A DNA stretch of 19,643 nucleotides. Origin: Christiangramia sp. (GTDB lineage Bacteria; Bacteroidota; Bacteroidia; Flavobacteriales; Flavobacteriaceae). The stretch spans positions 1 through 19,643 of the forward strand of contig JAGXII010000168.1 in NCBI GenBank assembly GCA_024635735.1, in the 5' to 3' direction. A model generated the notes under the pieces. That model was not told where the DNA came from and made no database searches. It worked only from the letters and a program-made list of their open reading frames with translations. Numbering within the stretch: position 1 is the first letter of the stretch; every line of letters starts with the position of its first letter. Shown piece by piece: positions 7,761-15,415 of this stretch. A program made the translations under genes and the position numbers.

Positions 7761-10250
7761 ATGCGTAAATTAATTTTTGCTGTATTCTTTTTAAGCATAT
7801 CTATTCTTAAAGCACAGGCTCCTGAAAAATGGAGTTCCTCAGATATCTATCAACACCTGGAAAAACTGAACTTTCTTGGTTCTGTTTTATATGTTGGTGC
7901 GCATCCCGATGATGAAAATACACGACTAATTTCATGGTTTTCAAACGCGAAGCATGCCAGAACAGCCTATTTGTCTCTTACCAGAGGTGATGGCGGTCAA
8001 AACCTCGTGGGGCCTGAACTTAGAGAAAAGCTTGGGATGATTAGAACTCAGGAACTTTTAGCGGCAAGGAGAATAGATGACGGACAGCAATTTTTCACCA
8101 GAGCAAACGATTTTGGATATTCTAAAAATCCTTCAGAAACGCTTGAAATATGGAATGAAAAAGAAGTACTGAGTGATGTGGTTTGGATCATCAGAAAATT
8201 TCAACCCGATGTAATTATAAACCGGTTTGATCATAGAACCCCGGGAAGTACACATGGGCACCACACTTCTTCGGCAATGCTTAGTTTTGAAGCCTTTGAT
8301 CTTGCAAATGATAAAAATGCCTATCCGGAGCAATTAAAATATGTTAGCACTTACCAGCCCAAAAGATTATTTTTTAATACATCCCCCTGGTTTTACGGTG
8401 GAGATGAAGCTTTTGAAAAAGCCGATAAATCGAAATTTGTAAGTTTTGATACCGGCACTTATTTTCCTTTGAAAGGCCTCTCTAATCCTGAAATAGCTTC
8501 CTTAAGTCGCAGTCAGCATCGTTCACAGGGATTTGGAAGTACAGGCAGCCGTGGAAAGGAAACAGAATACCTAGAGCTTCTTAAAGGTGATATGCCATCT
8601 AAAGACGCGGGAGTTTTCTCCGGAATTAATACCACATGGAGCCGCGTAAAAGGAGGTGAACCTATCGGTGATATTCTAAAAAATGTTCAGCAAAACTTCG
8701 ATTTTGAACATCCGGATAAAAGCCTTCCAAAACTCATCGAGGCATATAAGATGATTCAGAATTTAGAAAATGAACACTGGAAAAAAATTAAAACAGAAGA
8801 GATAAGGGATATTATTTATGCCTGCTCCGGGCTATATCTGGAAGCGGTAGCTCAGGTACCATCAGTCACTCCCGGTGAACAGATCCAGGTTAATCTGGAA
8901 GCTATAAAGCGAAGCCCTGTAGAGATCAAATTTAATACTGTAGATCTGACTCCGAATAATTCATCCCAGCAGGTGAATAAGGAACTTCTAAATAATGAAG
9001 ACTGGAATTCCACCATGACGTTTTCCATTCCGCAACAGTTAGATTACACCACTCCATACTGGCTTCAGGAAAAAGGAAGTGTGGGCATGTATACTGTGAA
9101 AGATCAAGAGCTTCGTGGTCTTCCTGAAACTCCTTTAAATACAAAAGCCACATTTGATTTAAGTATAGCCGGTAAAAAAATCTCTTTTGAAAAGCCTGTG
9201 GTATATAAATACAACGATAATGTGTATGGTGAAACCTATAAGAATTTTGAAATAATCCCTCCGGTAAACATTAGTTTTGATAACGAAGTTCTAATTTTTA
9301 ATAATGAGGAGCCTAAAGAGATCAATATTACAATCACTGCTTATAAAGCAGGTATTGAAGGTGAATTGAGTTTAAAGGCAGGCGAAGGATGGAAAATCGA
9401 ACCAATTAAAACCAGTTTTTCTATCGCACAAAAAGGAGGTACTTCCAATTCAAAATTTCAAATCACTCCCCCACAGGGCCAAAGTGAGGCCGTTTTAATT
9501 CCTCAGGCTAAAATTGGAGATCAGGTGTATGACTCGAACCTGACAGAAATTAGTTACGGATATATTCCAGATCAAAACCTGGTAGTCCCCGCAAGAATGA
9601 AACTTGTAAAACTGAACATCAGTAAAAAAGGTAACAATATTGCCTATATTGAAGGAGCTGGAGATGTGGTGCCGGAAAGCCTTGAACAAATTGGCTATGA
9701 TGTCACTATCATTAATCCGGTGGCGATTTCAGAAAATTATCTCAAGAAATTTGATGCAGTAGTTGTTGGAATTAGAGCATACAATACGGTGGATGAACTT
9801 AAATTTCACCAAAAAGAATTATTTAATTACGTAAAAGAGGGAGGTACCATGATCGTACAGTACAATACAAATCGTGGTCTGGTTACTGATGATATTGCTC
9901 CATTTGACCTAAACCTATCACGGGATCGTGTTACAGAGGAAGATGCCGAGGTTAGTTTTCTAAGTCCGGATCATCCTATACTAAACTCGCCGAATAAGCT
10001 TACCAAAGCCGACTTTGATGGATGGGTTCAGGAACGCGGGCTTTATTTCCCTGACAGCTGGAATAAAAATTTCACTCCTGTTTTAAGTATGCATGACAAA
10101 AATGAATCTCCAAAAAACGGAAGCCTTTTGGTGGCCAAATACGGGGAAGGCTATTATATTTATACAGGCATAAGTTTCTTTAGACAATTTCCGGAAGCTG
10201 TTCCCGGAGCCTACAGACTTTTTGCCAATCTAATCTCTATAGGAAAATAA
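7761..10250 (+). CDS. Secreted PIG-L family deacetylase with C-terminal GATase-like domain
   Basis: An 829-residue exported protein. The chosen ATG gives a clean signal peptide (MRKLIFAVFFLSISILKAQA), and an in-frame GTG 36 bases upstream would bury it and lies above the promoter box. The N-terminal domain is the LmbE/PIG-L zinc deacetylase fold: AHPDDE at 47-52 supplies His48 and Asp51, and HGHH at 165-168 supplies the further zinc ligand. Family members remove acetyl groups from N-acetylglucosamine-containing glycans or conjugates. The middle part, roughly 360-610, is beta-rich and of unknown role. The C-terminal 200 residues (NIAYIEGAGD near 627 onward) resemble a class I glutamine-amidotransferase-like domain without an obvious catalytic triad. 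It is the first gene of an operon with a microprotein, a symporter and an oxidoreductase, suggesting use of an amino-sugar or similar amide. Substrate unknown. Confidence 0.87.
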   Translation: MRKLIFAVFFLSISILKAQAPEKWSSSDIYQHLEKLNFLGSVLYVGAHPDDENTRLISWFSNAKHARTAYLSLTRGDGGQNLVGPELREKLGMIRTQELLAARRIDDGQQFFTRANDFGYSKNPSETLEIWNEKEVLSDVVWIIRKFQPDVIINRFDHRTPGSTHGHHTSSAMLSFEAFDLANDKNAYPEQLKYVSTYQPKRLFFNTSPWFYGGDEAFEKADKSKFVSFDTGTYFPLKGLSNPEIASLSRSQHRSQGFGSTGSRGKETEYLELLKGDMPSKDAGVFSGINTTWSRVKGGEPIGDILKNVQQNFDFEHPDKSLPKLIEAYKMIQNLENEHWKKIKTEEIRDIIYACSGLYLEAVAQVPSVTPGEQIQVNLEAIKRSPVEIKFNTVDLTPNNSSQQVNKELLNNEDWNSTMTFSIPQQLDYTTPYWLQEKGSVGMYTVKDQELRGLPETPLNTKATFDLSIAGKKISFEKPVVYKYNDNVYGETYKNFEIIPPVNISFDNEVLIFNNEEPKEINITITAYKAGIEGELSLKAGEGWKIEPIKTSFSIAQKGGTSNSKFQITPPQGQSEAVLIPQAKIGDQVYDSNLTEISYGYIPDQNLVVPARMKLVKLNISKKGNNIAYIEGAGDVVPESLEQIGYDVTIINPVAISENYLKKFDAVVVGIRAYNTVDELKFHQKELFNYVKEGGTMIVQYNTNRGLVTDDIAPFDLNLSRDRVTEEDAEVSFLSPDHPILNSPNKLTKADFDGWVQERGLYFPDSWNKNFTPVLSMHDKNESPKNGSLLVAKYGEGYYIYTGISFFRQFPEAVPGAYRLFANLISIGK

Positions 10251-10357
10251 TGAACGAACCCGAAAAGTATCAGTGGAAGACCAGCTATACCATCGTTCTG
10301 GTTGCAAATGCCATATATATCCTCTTGTTTTATTTAATAATGAATTATTTCGCCTGA
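10250..10357 (+). CDS. 35-residue single-pass membrane microprotein
   Basis: A short reading frame lies in the gap between the deacetylase and the symporter. Its ATG overlaps the upstream stop (TAATG), and its TGA ends one base before the symporter ATG. The product has a polar N-terminus (NEPEKYQWKTSYT) and then one hydrophobic helix, about residues 14-34, rich in Ile, Leu, Val and Tyr. With no other use for this 108-base gap and precise junctions on both sides, it looks like a translated gene. Some SSS-type symporters have small membrane partner genes beside them (for example yhdT with panF, yjcH with actP), so an accessory role for the next gene is plausible, but this peptide is far shorter and I do not recognise a family. 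Confidence 0.68.
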   Translation: MNEPEKYQWKTSYTIVLVANAIYILLFYLIMNYFA

Positions 10358-10358
10358 T

Positions 10359-12062
10359 ATGCAGTTAATCGATTGGATTATTCTGGTGGGAACCATTACG
10401 TTTATTGTCTGGTACGGAGTCTACAAATCCCGTGGCATTAAGAATGTAAGAGATTTTATTGGGGGAGGGAATGATGCGAAATGGTGGACAATTGGTCTTT
10501 CGGTAATGGCTACCCAGGCAAGTGCGATTACTTTTCTATCTACTCCGGGTCAGGCATATCATGACGGAATGGGCTTCGTCCAGTTCTATTTTGGACTTCC
10601 CATCGCGATGATTATTATTTGTATCGTATTCATCCCGATTTACCACAGGCTGAAAGTTTATACTGCCTATGAATATCTGGAATCCCGTTTTGATAGAAAA
10701 ACCAGAACATTAACAGCATTACTCTTTCTTACCCAGCGGGGACTGGCCGCCGGAATTACCATTTTCGCACCGGCAATCATTCTTTCTGCAGTTCTGGGTT
10801 GGCATCTTACCAGTCTTACTGTAATAATTGGAGTACTTGTAATTATTTATACGGTATCTGGAGGAACTAAAGCTGTTAGCGTTACCCATAAACAACAAAT
10901 GGCGGTTATTCTTACCGGAATGATCGTTGCCTTTTTTATTATTCTGAATTTTCTTCCTGATTCTGTTAGTTTCACCGATGCTCTGGAAATTGCCGGGGCC
11001 AGTGGTAAAATGGATATTCTGGACTTTTCTTTCGACTTTGAAAATAGATATACCCTTTGGAGTGGTCTTATAGGAGGAAGTTTTCTGGCCCTCTCCTACT
11101 TCGGAACAGATCAAAGCCAGGTTCAACGATACCTGAGTGGAGGTTCTGTAAGGGAAAGTCAGCTGGGAATGATCTTCAACGGACTATTAAAGGTGCCGCT
11201 TCAATTCTTTATTCTACTGGTTGGCGTTATGGTTTTTGTGTTCTATCAGTTCAATACGGCTCCACTAAACTTCAATCCGGCGGCTAATGAAACTGTTTTG
11301 AATTCAAATTATTCGGAACAGTACCAGGATCTAATGCTGGAACATCGCATCATACAGGAAGAGAAACACAGGGTAGGCCTTAATTATGCTGAAAATAAAC
11401 AGAATATGAGCAAGGCTCAGATCGCCGATTTTCAGAAAGAGTTTAACAGGCTGGATCATAAGCAACAGGAAGTAAAAGAGGAAGCAAAACTATTTATAGA
11501 TGCTTCAGATGTAGATGCCGAGAGTAATGATAAAGATTACGTATTTATACACTTTATCCTTAATAACCTGCCAAGAGGTCTTATAGGCCTCCTTCTGGCG
11601 GTAATCCTCTCTGCGGCCATGTCTTCCACGGCATCTGAGCTCAATGCTCTGGCCTCAACCACAACTATCGATATCTATCGCAGAAATATAAAAAAAGACA
11701 AAAGTGAAGAGCATTATATGGAAGCTACCAAATGGTTTACCCTTATGTGGGGTATAATTGCCATTACTTTCGCCAGTATTGCCGATCTTTTTGATAATCT
11801 TATACAGCTTGTAAATATTATAGGAAGTATTTTTTACGGAACTGTCCTGGGTATATTTTTACTCGCATTTTTTATAAAATACGTAAAAAGCAATGCTGTA
11901 TTTATAGCAGCCTTAATTGCACAGGTGGTGGTTCTAATTGTATTTAATTTAAACCTTATGCCTTATTTATGGCTGAATGTACTGGGTTGTTTGCTGGTGA
12001 TGGCATTAGCTTATTTAATTCAGTTTATTAAAGGTACAAATCAGGAAATAGAAAAAACATGA
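10359..12062 (+). CDS. Sodium:solute symporter (SSS family)
   Basis: A 567-residue inner membrane transporter with about 13 hydrophobic segments and the SSS/LeuT-fold pattern. The start runs DWIILVGTITFIVWYGVY, followed by SRGIKNVRDFIGGG and the sodium-site region SVMATQASAITFLSTPGQAY, with a later family phrase LLAVILSAAMSSTASELNA. Members couple sodium influx to uptake of sugars, sialic acid, amino acids or carboxylates. Residues about 305-393 form a charged, largely helical hydrophilic insertion between two membrane segments, as seen in a Bacteroidota subgroup of this family. It is preceded by the microprotein with one base between, and its end overlaps the next gene by 4 bases. It probably imports a product of the PIG-L protein or a related solute; the exact substrate cannot be read from sequence. 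Confidence 0.9.
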   Translation: MQLIDWIILVGTITFIVWYGVYKSRGIKNVRDFIGGGNDAKWWTIGLSVMATQASAITFLSTPGQAYHDGMGFVQFYFGLPIAMIIICIVFIPIYHRLKVYTAYEYLESRFDRKTRTLTALLFLTQRGLAAGITIFAPAIILSAVLGWHLTSLTVIIGVLVIIYTVSGGTKAVSVTHKQQMAVILTGMIVAFFIILNFLPDSVSFTDALEIAGASGKMDILDFSFDFENRYTLWSGLIGGSFLALSYFGTDQSQVQRYLSGGSVRESQLGMIFNGLLKVPLQFFILLVGVMVFVFYQFNTAPLNFNPAANETVLNSNYSEQYQDLMLEHRIIQEEKHRVGLNYAENKQNMSKAQIADFQKEFNRLDHKQQEVKEEAKLFIDASDVDAESNDKDYVFIHFILNNLPRGLIGLLLAVILSAAMSSTASELNALASTTTIDIYRRNIKKDKSEEHYMEATKWFTLMWGIIAITFASIADLFDNLIQLVNIIGSIFYGTVLGIFLLAFFIKYVKSNAVFIAALIAQVVVLIVFNLNLMPYLWLNVLGCLLVMALAYLIQFIKGTNQEIEKT

Positions 12063-13027
12063 AAGAGATAAAATGGGGAATTTTAGGATTAGGAAAAATC
12101 GCTAATAAATTTGCCAAAGACCTGGGAACGGTAGAAAATTCAAGTTTATATGCTGTTGCCAGCAGAAGTCATGAAAAAGCACAGGAATTTGCAAAAGCCT
12201 ATAATGCCCCGGTAGCCTATTCCAATTATGAGCAATTATTAAAGGATAGTGAAGTGGATGTGGTTTATATCGCTACTCCCCACGTTTTTCATTATGAGCT
12301 TACTAAAGATTGTATCCGGAATGGAAAAGCGGTGCTTTGCGAAAAACCATTTGCTATGAACTCAGGTCAGGCTCGCGAAATGATTGAAATGGCAAGGGAA
12401 AAGAAAGTTTTTGTAATGGAAGCTTTATGGACCGCCTTTTTACCTCATTTTCAATATGTTCTGGAAAAGGTGAAATCTGGGGATCTTGGGGCAATAAAAT
12501 CGATAAAAGCAGATTTTGGATTTACCGCAGATTTCGATAAAAACTCCAGGCTTTTTAATAAAAATCTTGGAGGCGGGAGTCTTCTGGATATAGGTATTTA
12601 TCCTGTCTTTTTTGCACACAGCTTACTCGGACATCCGGAAAGTATCCAGGCCAGCGCCGAGTTTACCGAAACTAAGGTGGATTCAAGTTGTACTATGAAT
12701 TTTAAATATGGCAACGATGTCACTGCAAAATTACATTCTACAGTTACTGAAAATACTCCAACAACTGCTGAAATTATCCTTGAAAAGGGAACTATAAAGC
12801 TCAATTCAAGATTTCATGAACCAACTTCGGTTAAAATTACTTCTGAAGGCGATGAGGAAACCATCACATTTGATGTGAATACTTTTGGTTATAATTTTGA
12901 AACAGCGCATGTAGCAAAAATGCTTCGGGAAAATAAAACCGAAAGTGATATTATGAGCCTCGACCGCACACTGGAAATTATGAAGCTACTCGATCAAATA
13001 AGAAAAGAGATCAAACTGGAATATTAA
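12059..13027 (+). CDS. Gfo/Idh/MocA family NAD(P)-dependent oxidoreductase
   Basis: A 322-residue cytoplasmic enzyme. The N-terminal Rossmann fold has the motif WGILGLGKIANKFAKDL (about 6-22) and the family signature CEKPFAMN near residue 94, whose lysine contacts cofactor and substrate. The C-terminal alpha/beta domain holds GGGSLLDIGIYPVFF, typical of the branch with dimeric dihydrodiol dehydrogenase and related sugar oxidoreductases. Such enzymes oxidise or reduce sugars, inositols and related polyols using NAD(P). The start overlaps the symporter stop (ATGA), so it is translated from the same message, and it probably acts on the imported solute. This is the last gene of its operon. The family call is strong, the substrate unknown. 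Confidence 0.9.
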   Translation: MKEIKWGILGLGKIANKFAKDLGTVENSSLYAVASRSHEKAQEFAKAYNAPVAYSNYEQLLKDSEVDVVYIATPHVFHYELTKDCIRNGKAVLCEKPFAMNSGQAREMIEMAREKKVFVMEALWTAFLPHFQYVLEKVKSGDLGAIKSIKADFGFTADFDKNSRLFNKNLGGGSLLDIGIYPVFFAHSLLGHPESIQASAEFTETKVDSSCTMNFKYGNDVTAKLHSTVTENTPTTAEIILEKGTIKLNSRFHEPTSVKITSEGDEETITFDVNTFGYNFETAHVAKMLRENKTESDIMSLDRTLEIMKLLDQIRKEIKLEY

Positions 13028-13028
13028 A

Positions 13029-13097
13029 AAAGGTTTTCCGGAAGTCTCTTATCCTGAATTATTTTCAGTATTAAGTGATTAAGTCCGGGAAACCTTT
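13029..13097. terminator. Bidirectional terminator between convergent genes
   Basis: Arms 13029-13042 (AAAGGTTTTCCGGA) and 13084-13097 (TCCGGGAAACCTTT) pair over 14 positions with one G-T wobble. The 41-base loop contains a smaller hairpin, CTGAA/TTCAG. The A run at 13026-13031 gives a T run for the minus-strand transcript of the DUF2911 gene. The plus-strand side has TTTATTT after the stem. The structure fills the gap between two convergent stop codons. Confidence 0.65.
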
Positions 13098-13116
13098 ATT
13101 TAGAATGCAGAGGTAA

Positions 13117-13962
13117 TTATTTACTACCGCTCCACTCTTTGATAGAATCCTCATTCATTTTCACATAATCAGGATTGTTATTTTTCCTGGCAGAAGCCAG
13201 AGACTTTTTAGCTGTAGCGATCGCCTGCTCTTTTTTACCCATATCAGCTTCAATAAGTGATTTGCGTCTTAAAATCCAGTAAGCATCTTCCCCAGCCATA
13301 TCTGCAGCTTTAGTGACCCAGTCATAGGCTTTCTGAAGATCCTTGCCAGAGTCATGATAATAGCTGGCTGCAGCGAAATAATCATTTGCCGTTGGCCCGT
13401 TCATGATTTGATCTATACTGGCCATGGTAATCTCTTCGGTAGGAACAGAAAATGGTACGCTTGCTACTTTATTTTCCCAGATAAATTGAAGAACGCCAGA
13501 ATTACTGGTAAGATTATTAATAAAGATGGTAAAAGTTTCTAACTCAATAGGAAGTTCATCAACTTCAGCAGTAGTCTTTAGAGCTACCTTGCTTTCATCC
13601 CATTCCTGAGGAGTTCCCCAGTTATCGGTACTGGTGTAAAACATTACTTCCCAGGAATCCTGCGAGGGTTTTGTATAAATAGCATAAGATCCTTTTTTAA
13701 GTTCTTTACCTCCAATTTTTACATCGTCACTAAAGGTAATTGTAGTATTTTCGTTAGCCCCGGTTCTCCAAACTTCTCCGTAAGAAACAAGGTCTCCAAA
13801 AATAGTACGGCCTTTCATACTTGGTCTGGAATAGGCAATACTAACATCGGTTAATCCTACTGTTTGTTCAATTTTCCCATGTGGGCTTGGTTGCGGTGCC
13901 TGAACCTGCGCGCTCATAAATGTGCAGCAGAGAATCAAAAGACCAGATAATAAAGTTTTCAT
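13117..13962 (-). CDS. Secreted DUF2911 domain protein with C-terminal helical repeats
   Basis: A 281-residue exported protein. The signal peptide is MKTLLSGLLILCCTFMSA, with cleavage likely before Gln19. The DUF2911 signature is clear: AYSRPSMKGRTIFGDLV (43-59), then YGEVWRTGANENTTITF (61-77), a Bacteroidota-centred beta-rich domain of unknown function. From about residue 195 to 275 the chain is helical, with spacing like tetratricopeptide repeats (AASYYHDSGKDLQKAYDWV and EQAIATAKKSL). It probably resides in the periplasm or outer envelope. It stands alone, convergent to the oxidoreductase gene and divergent from the SRPBCC gene. The function is unknown; the family call is firm. Confidence 0.9.
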   Translation of the reverse strand: MKTLLSGLLILCCTFMSAQVQAPQPSPHGKIEQTVGLTDVSIAYSRPSMKGRTIFGDLVSYGEVWRTGANENTTITFSDDVKIGGKELKKGSYAIYTKPSQDSWEVMFYTSTDNWGTPQEWDESKVALKTTAEVDELPIELETFTIFINNLTSNSGVLQFIWENKVASVPFSVPTEEITMASIDQIMNGPTANDYFAAASYYHDSGKDLQKAYDWVTKAADMAGEDAYWILRRKSLIEADMGKKEQAIATAKKSLASARKNNNPDYVKMNEDSIKEWSGSK

Positions 13963-13983
13963 ATTGGTATATATTAGTTTTTC

Positions 13984-13991
13984 TAAATATA
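13984..13991 (-). promoter_or_regulatory. Near-match -7 promoter box for the DUF2911 gene
   Basis: The minus strand reads TATATTTA, one mismatch from TAnnTTTG, ending 21 bases before the start codon. No -33 TTG at normal spacing was found, so this is a weak call based on position. Confidence 0.3.
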
Positions 13992-14071
13992 GAAAGAAAA
14001 CTTTATTAGCCAGTATTTATTATTTCATCTGAAACATAATGCACTGTAAAAGAGATGTCACCTATTTTTTA

Positions 14072-14093
14072 TATCAAAAATTAGTTTTTGATA
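14072..14093. repeat. Perfect 9-bp inverted repeat in the intergenic region
   Basis: TATCAAAAA (14072-14080) and TTTTTGATA (14085-14093) are separated by TTAG. It sits mid-way in the 238-base divergent gap 13963-14200 between the DUF2911 and SRPBCC genes. It could be a small hairpin or a protein site. The arms are AT-rich, so chance is not excluded. Confidence 0.4.
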
Positions 14094-14132
14094 ATACTTC
14101 ACTTGAAATATATTAAAAATTTAAATCTTTAT

Positions 14133-14170
14133 ATTTTGTTTAACTTATAATATTTTATTTTAAACAAAAT
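14133..14170. promoter_or_regulatory. Perfect 11-bp inverted repeat, candidate operator of the photolyase operon
   Basis: ATTTTGTTTAA (14133-14143) and TTAAACAAAAT (14160-14170) are exact reverse complements separated by 16 bases. The site ends 30 bases before the ATG at 14201. The left arm overlaps TATATTTTG (14130-14138), which resembles the TAnnTTTG promoter box with one extra base; a TTG lies 24 bases upstream of that. The overlap with the likely promoter fits a repressor site, for example of a light- or stress-sensing regulator, but no regulator gene is in this window. Confidence 0.5.
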
Positions 14171-14200
14171 CAATTTTACTTTTACTTGAAAGAAAGATAC

Positions 14201-14710
14201 ATGAAGCTTTACACCTTAAGGAGTATTCAAAAATTACCTATTTCTCAGCAGGAGGCCTGGAATTTCCTCTCAGATCCCAGGAATTTGAAGACTATTACTC
14301 CAGACTATATGGGTTTCGAAATTGTTTCCGGGGGAGACAGACCCACGTTTCCCGGCCAGATCATACAATATATAGTAACTCCTGTTGCGGGTATTAAAAC
14401 CAAATGGGTGACTGAAATTACTCATGTAAAAGAGGGTGAATATTTTGTAGACGAACAACGATTTGGTCCTTACAAAATGTGGCATCACAAACATTTTATT
14501 AAGCCTATTCCCGGCGGTGTGGAGATGGAAGATATTATTGATTATAAGCTACCCTTCGGAAAAATTGGCCAGATGACCCACCCATTTATGGTAAAGCCAA
14601 AGCTGAAGGAAATTTTCGATTATAGAAAACAAAAACTCGTTGAACTTTTCGGGGAATACAATGAACCCGAAAAATCCTTTGAAACACTTAAAAAGGACAT
14701 CCTAAATTAA
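14201..14710 (+). CDS. SRPBCC (START-like) family protein
   Basis: A 169-residue cytoplasmic protein of the SRPBCC/START-like hydrophobic-ligand-binding superfamily. Early residues (LPISQQEAWNFLSDPRNLKTITP) are the standard opening of this fold, and FGPYKMWHHKHFI plus MEDIIDYKLPFG follow the coenzyme Q-binding/cyclase-like branch. I prefer the ATG at 14201 over a TTG 15 bases upstream because homologous openings begin close to the LYTL segment. The ligand is unknown. Similar proteins sit beside SDR and photolyase/cryptochrome genes in other bacteria, where some are called cell division inhibitor SulA-like; that label is not supported by motifs here. The next gene starts 6 bases after its stop. 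Confidence 0.85.
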   Translation: MKLYTLRSIQKLPISQQEAWNFLSDPRNLKTITPDYMGFEIVSGGDRPTFPGQIIQYIVTPVAGIKTKWVTEITHVKEGEYFVDEQRFGPYKMWHHKHFIKPIPGGVEMEDIIDYKLPFGKIGQMTHPFMVKPKLKEIFDYRKQKLVELFGEYNEPEKSFETLKKDILN

Positions 14711-14716
14711 AAGGAA

Positions 14717-15415
14717 ATGAAAAAGAATATTTTACTTATCGGCGGTTCCACAGGTATCGGGAATCAAATAGCGAATAATTTAAAAGAGGAGCATAATATT
14801 ATAATAGCATCCCGTAATAAAGGAAACCTGGATACTGAAAAGATAACCCACCTGGAATTTGATGTGTTGAAGGACGATATTTCAAAACTGGAACTTCCCG
14901 ATCAAATTGACGGATTGATTTACTGCCCTGGCAGTATAGATCTCAAACCCTTCAAAATGATCAAACCTGAAAAATTTGAAGAGGAGATGAATCTTAATTT
15001 TTTTGGTCTGGTTCGTTGCGTACATGGAATTCTTGCTAAACTTAAAAAATCTGATCAGGCCAGTCTGGTATTTTTCAGTACTGTTGCCGTAAAAGTTGGT
15101 ATGCCATTCCATACAAGTGTGGCGGCAGCCAAAGGCGCTATTGAAGGCTTTGCAAAATCCTTTGCTGCAGAATACGCGCCGGGATTTAGGGTAAATGTGA
15201 TCGCTCCTTCCCTAACCGATACACCGCTTGCAGACAAATTACTTTCGAATGATGACAAAAGAAATAGGATGGATCAAAGACATCCCTTAAAAAGAGTTGG
15301 TCAGGCTAGAGATATTGCGAGCCTGGCTACGTTTCTTCTAAGTGAAGAAAGCAGCTGGATGACAGGACAGGTAATAGGTATTGACGGAGGACTCTCTACT
15401 CTAAATGTGAATTAA
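14717..15415 (+). CDS. SDR-fold protein lacking the catalytic tyrosine
   Basis: A 232-residue short-chain dehydrogenase/reductase fold. The cofactor glycine motif is GGSTGIG (9-15), the FDV segment follows (about 48), and the C-terminal TGQVIGIDGG is standard. The catalytic serine region FFSTVAV is present (Ser121/Thr122). The YxxxK position reads V135-A-A-A-K139: the lysine is kept, but the tyrosine that donates the proton is replaced by valine (codon GTG at 15119-15121). The gene is otherwise intact, so it may bind NAD(P) without normal SDR chemistry, or use another residue. Similar SDRs next to photolyases show, to my recollection, the same SVAAAK phrase, which would make this a feature of the subfamily rather than decay. 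It lies between the SRPBCC and photolyase genes and overlaps the latter by one base. Confidence 0.87.
   Translation: MKKNILLIGGSTGIGNQIANNLKEEHNIIIASRNKGNLDTEKITHLEFDVLKDDISKLELPDQIDGLIYCPGSIDLKPFKMIKPEKFEEEMNLNFFGLVRCVHGILAKLKKSDQASLVFFSTVAVKVGMPFHTSVAAAKGAIEGFAKSFAAEYAPGFRVNVIAPSLTDTPLADKLLSNDDKRNRMDQRHPLKRVGQARDIASLATFLLSEESSWMTGQVIGIDGGLSTLNVN

Noticed and set aside
10719..11126. Open minus-strand frame of 135 codons opposite the symporter
   Set aside because: It is a shadow of the transporter coding frame. The product is lysine- and asparagine-rich without family features, and there is no promoter or junction logic.
14072..14093. AT-rich hairpin as a terminator in the divergent gap
   Set aside because: No transcript is expected to end here because the flanking genes diverge. 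The stem has few GC pairs and no downstream T tract. It is kept only as a repeat.
14186..14200. TTG codon as an upstream start for the SRPBCC gene
   Set aside because: The ATG at 14201 is a stronger start and fits the expected N-terminus; the five added residues (LKERY) have no support.
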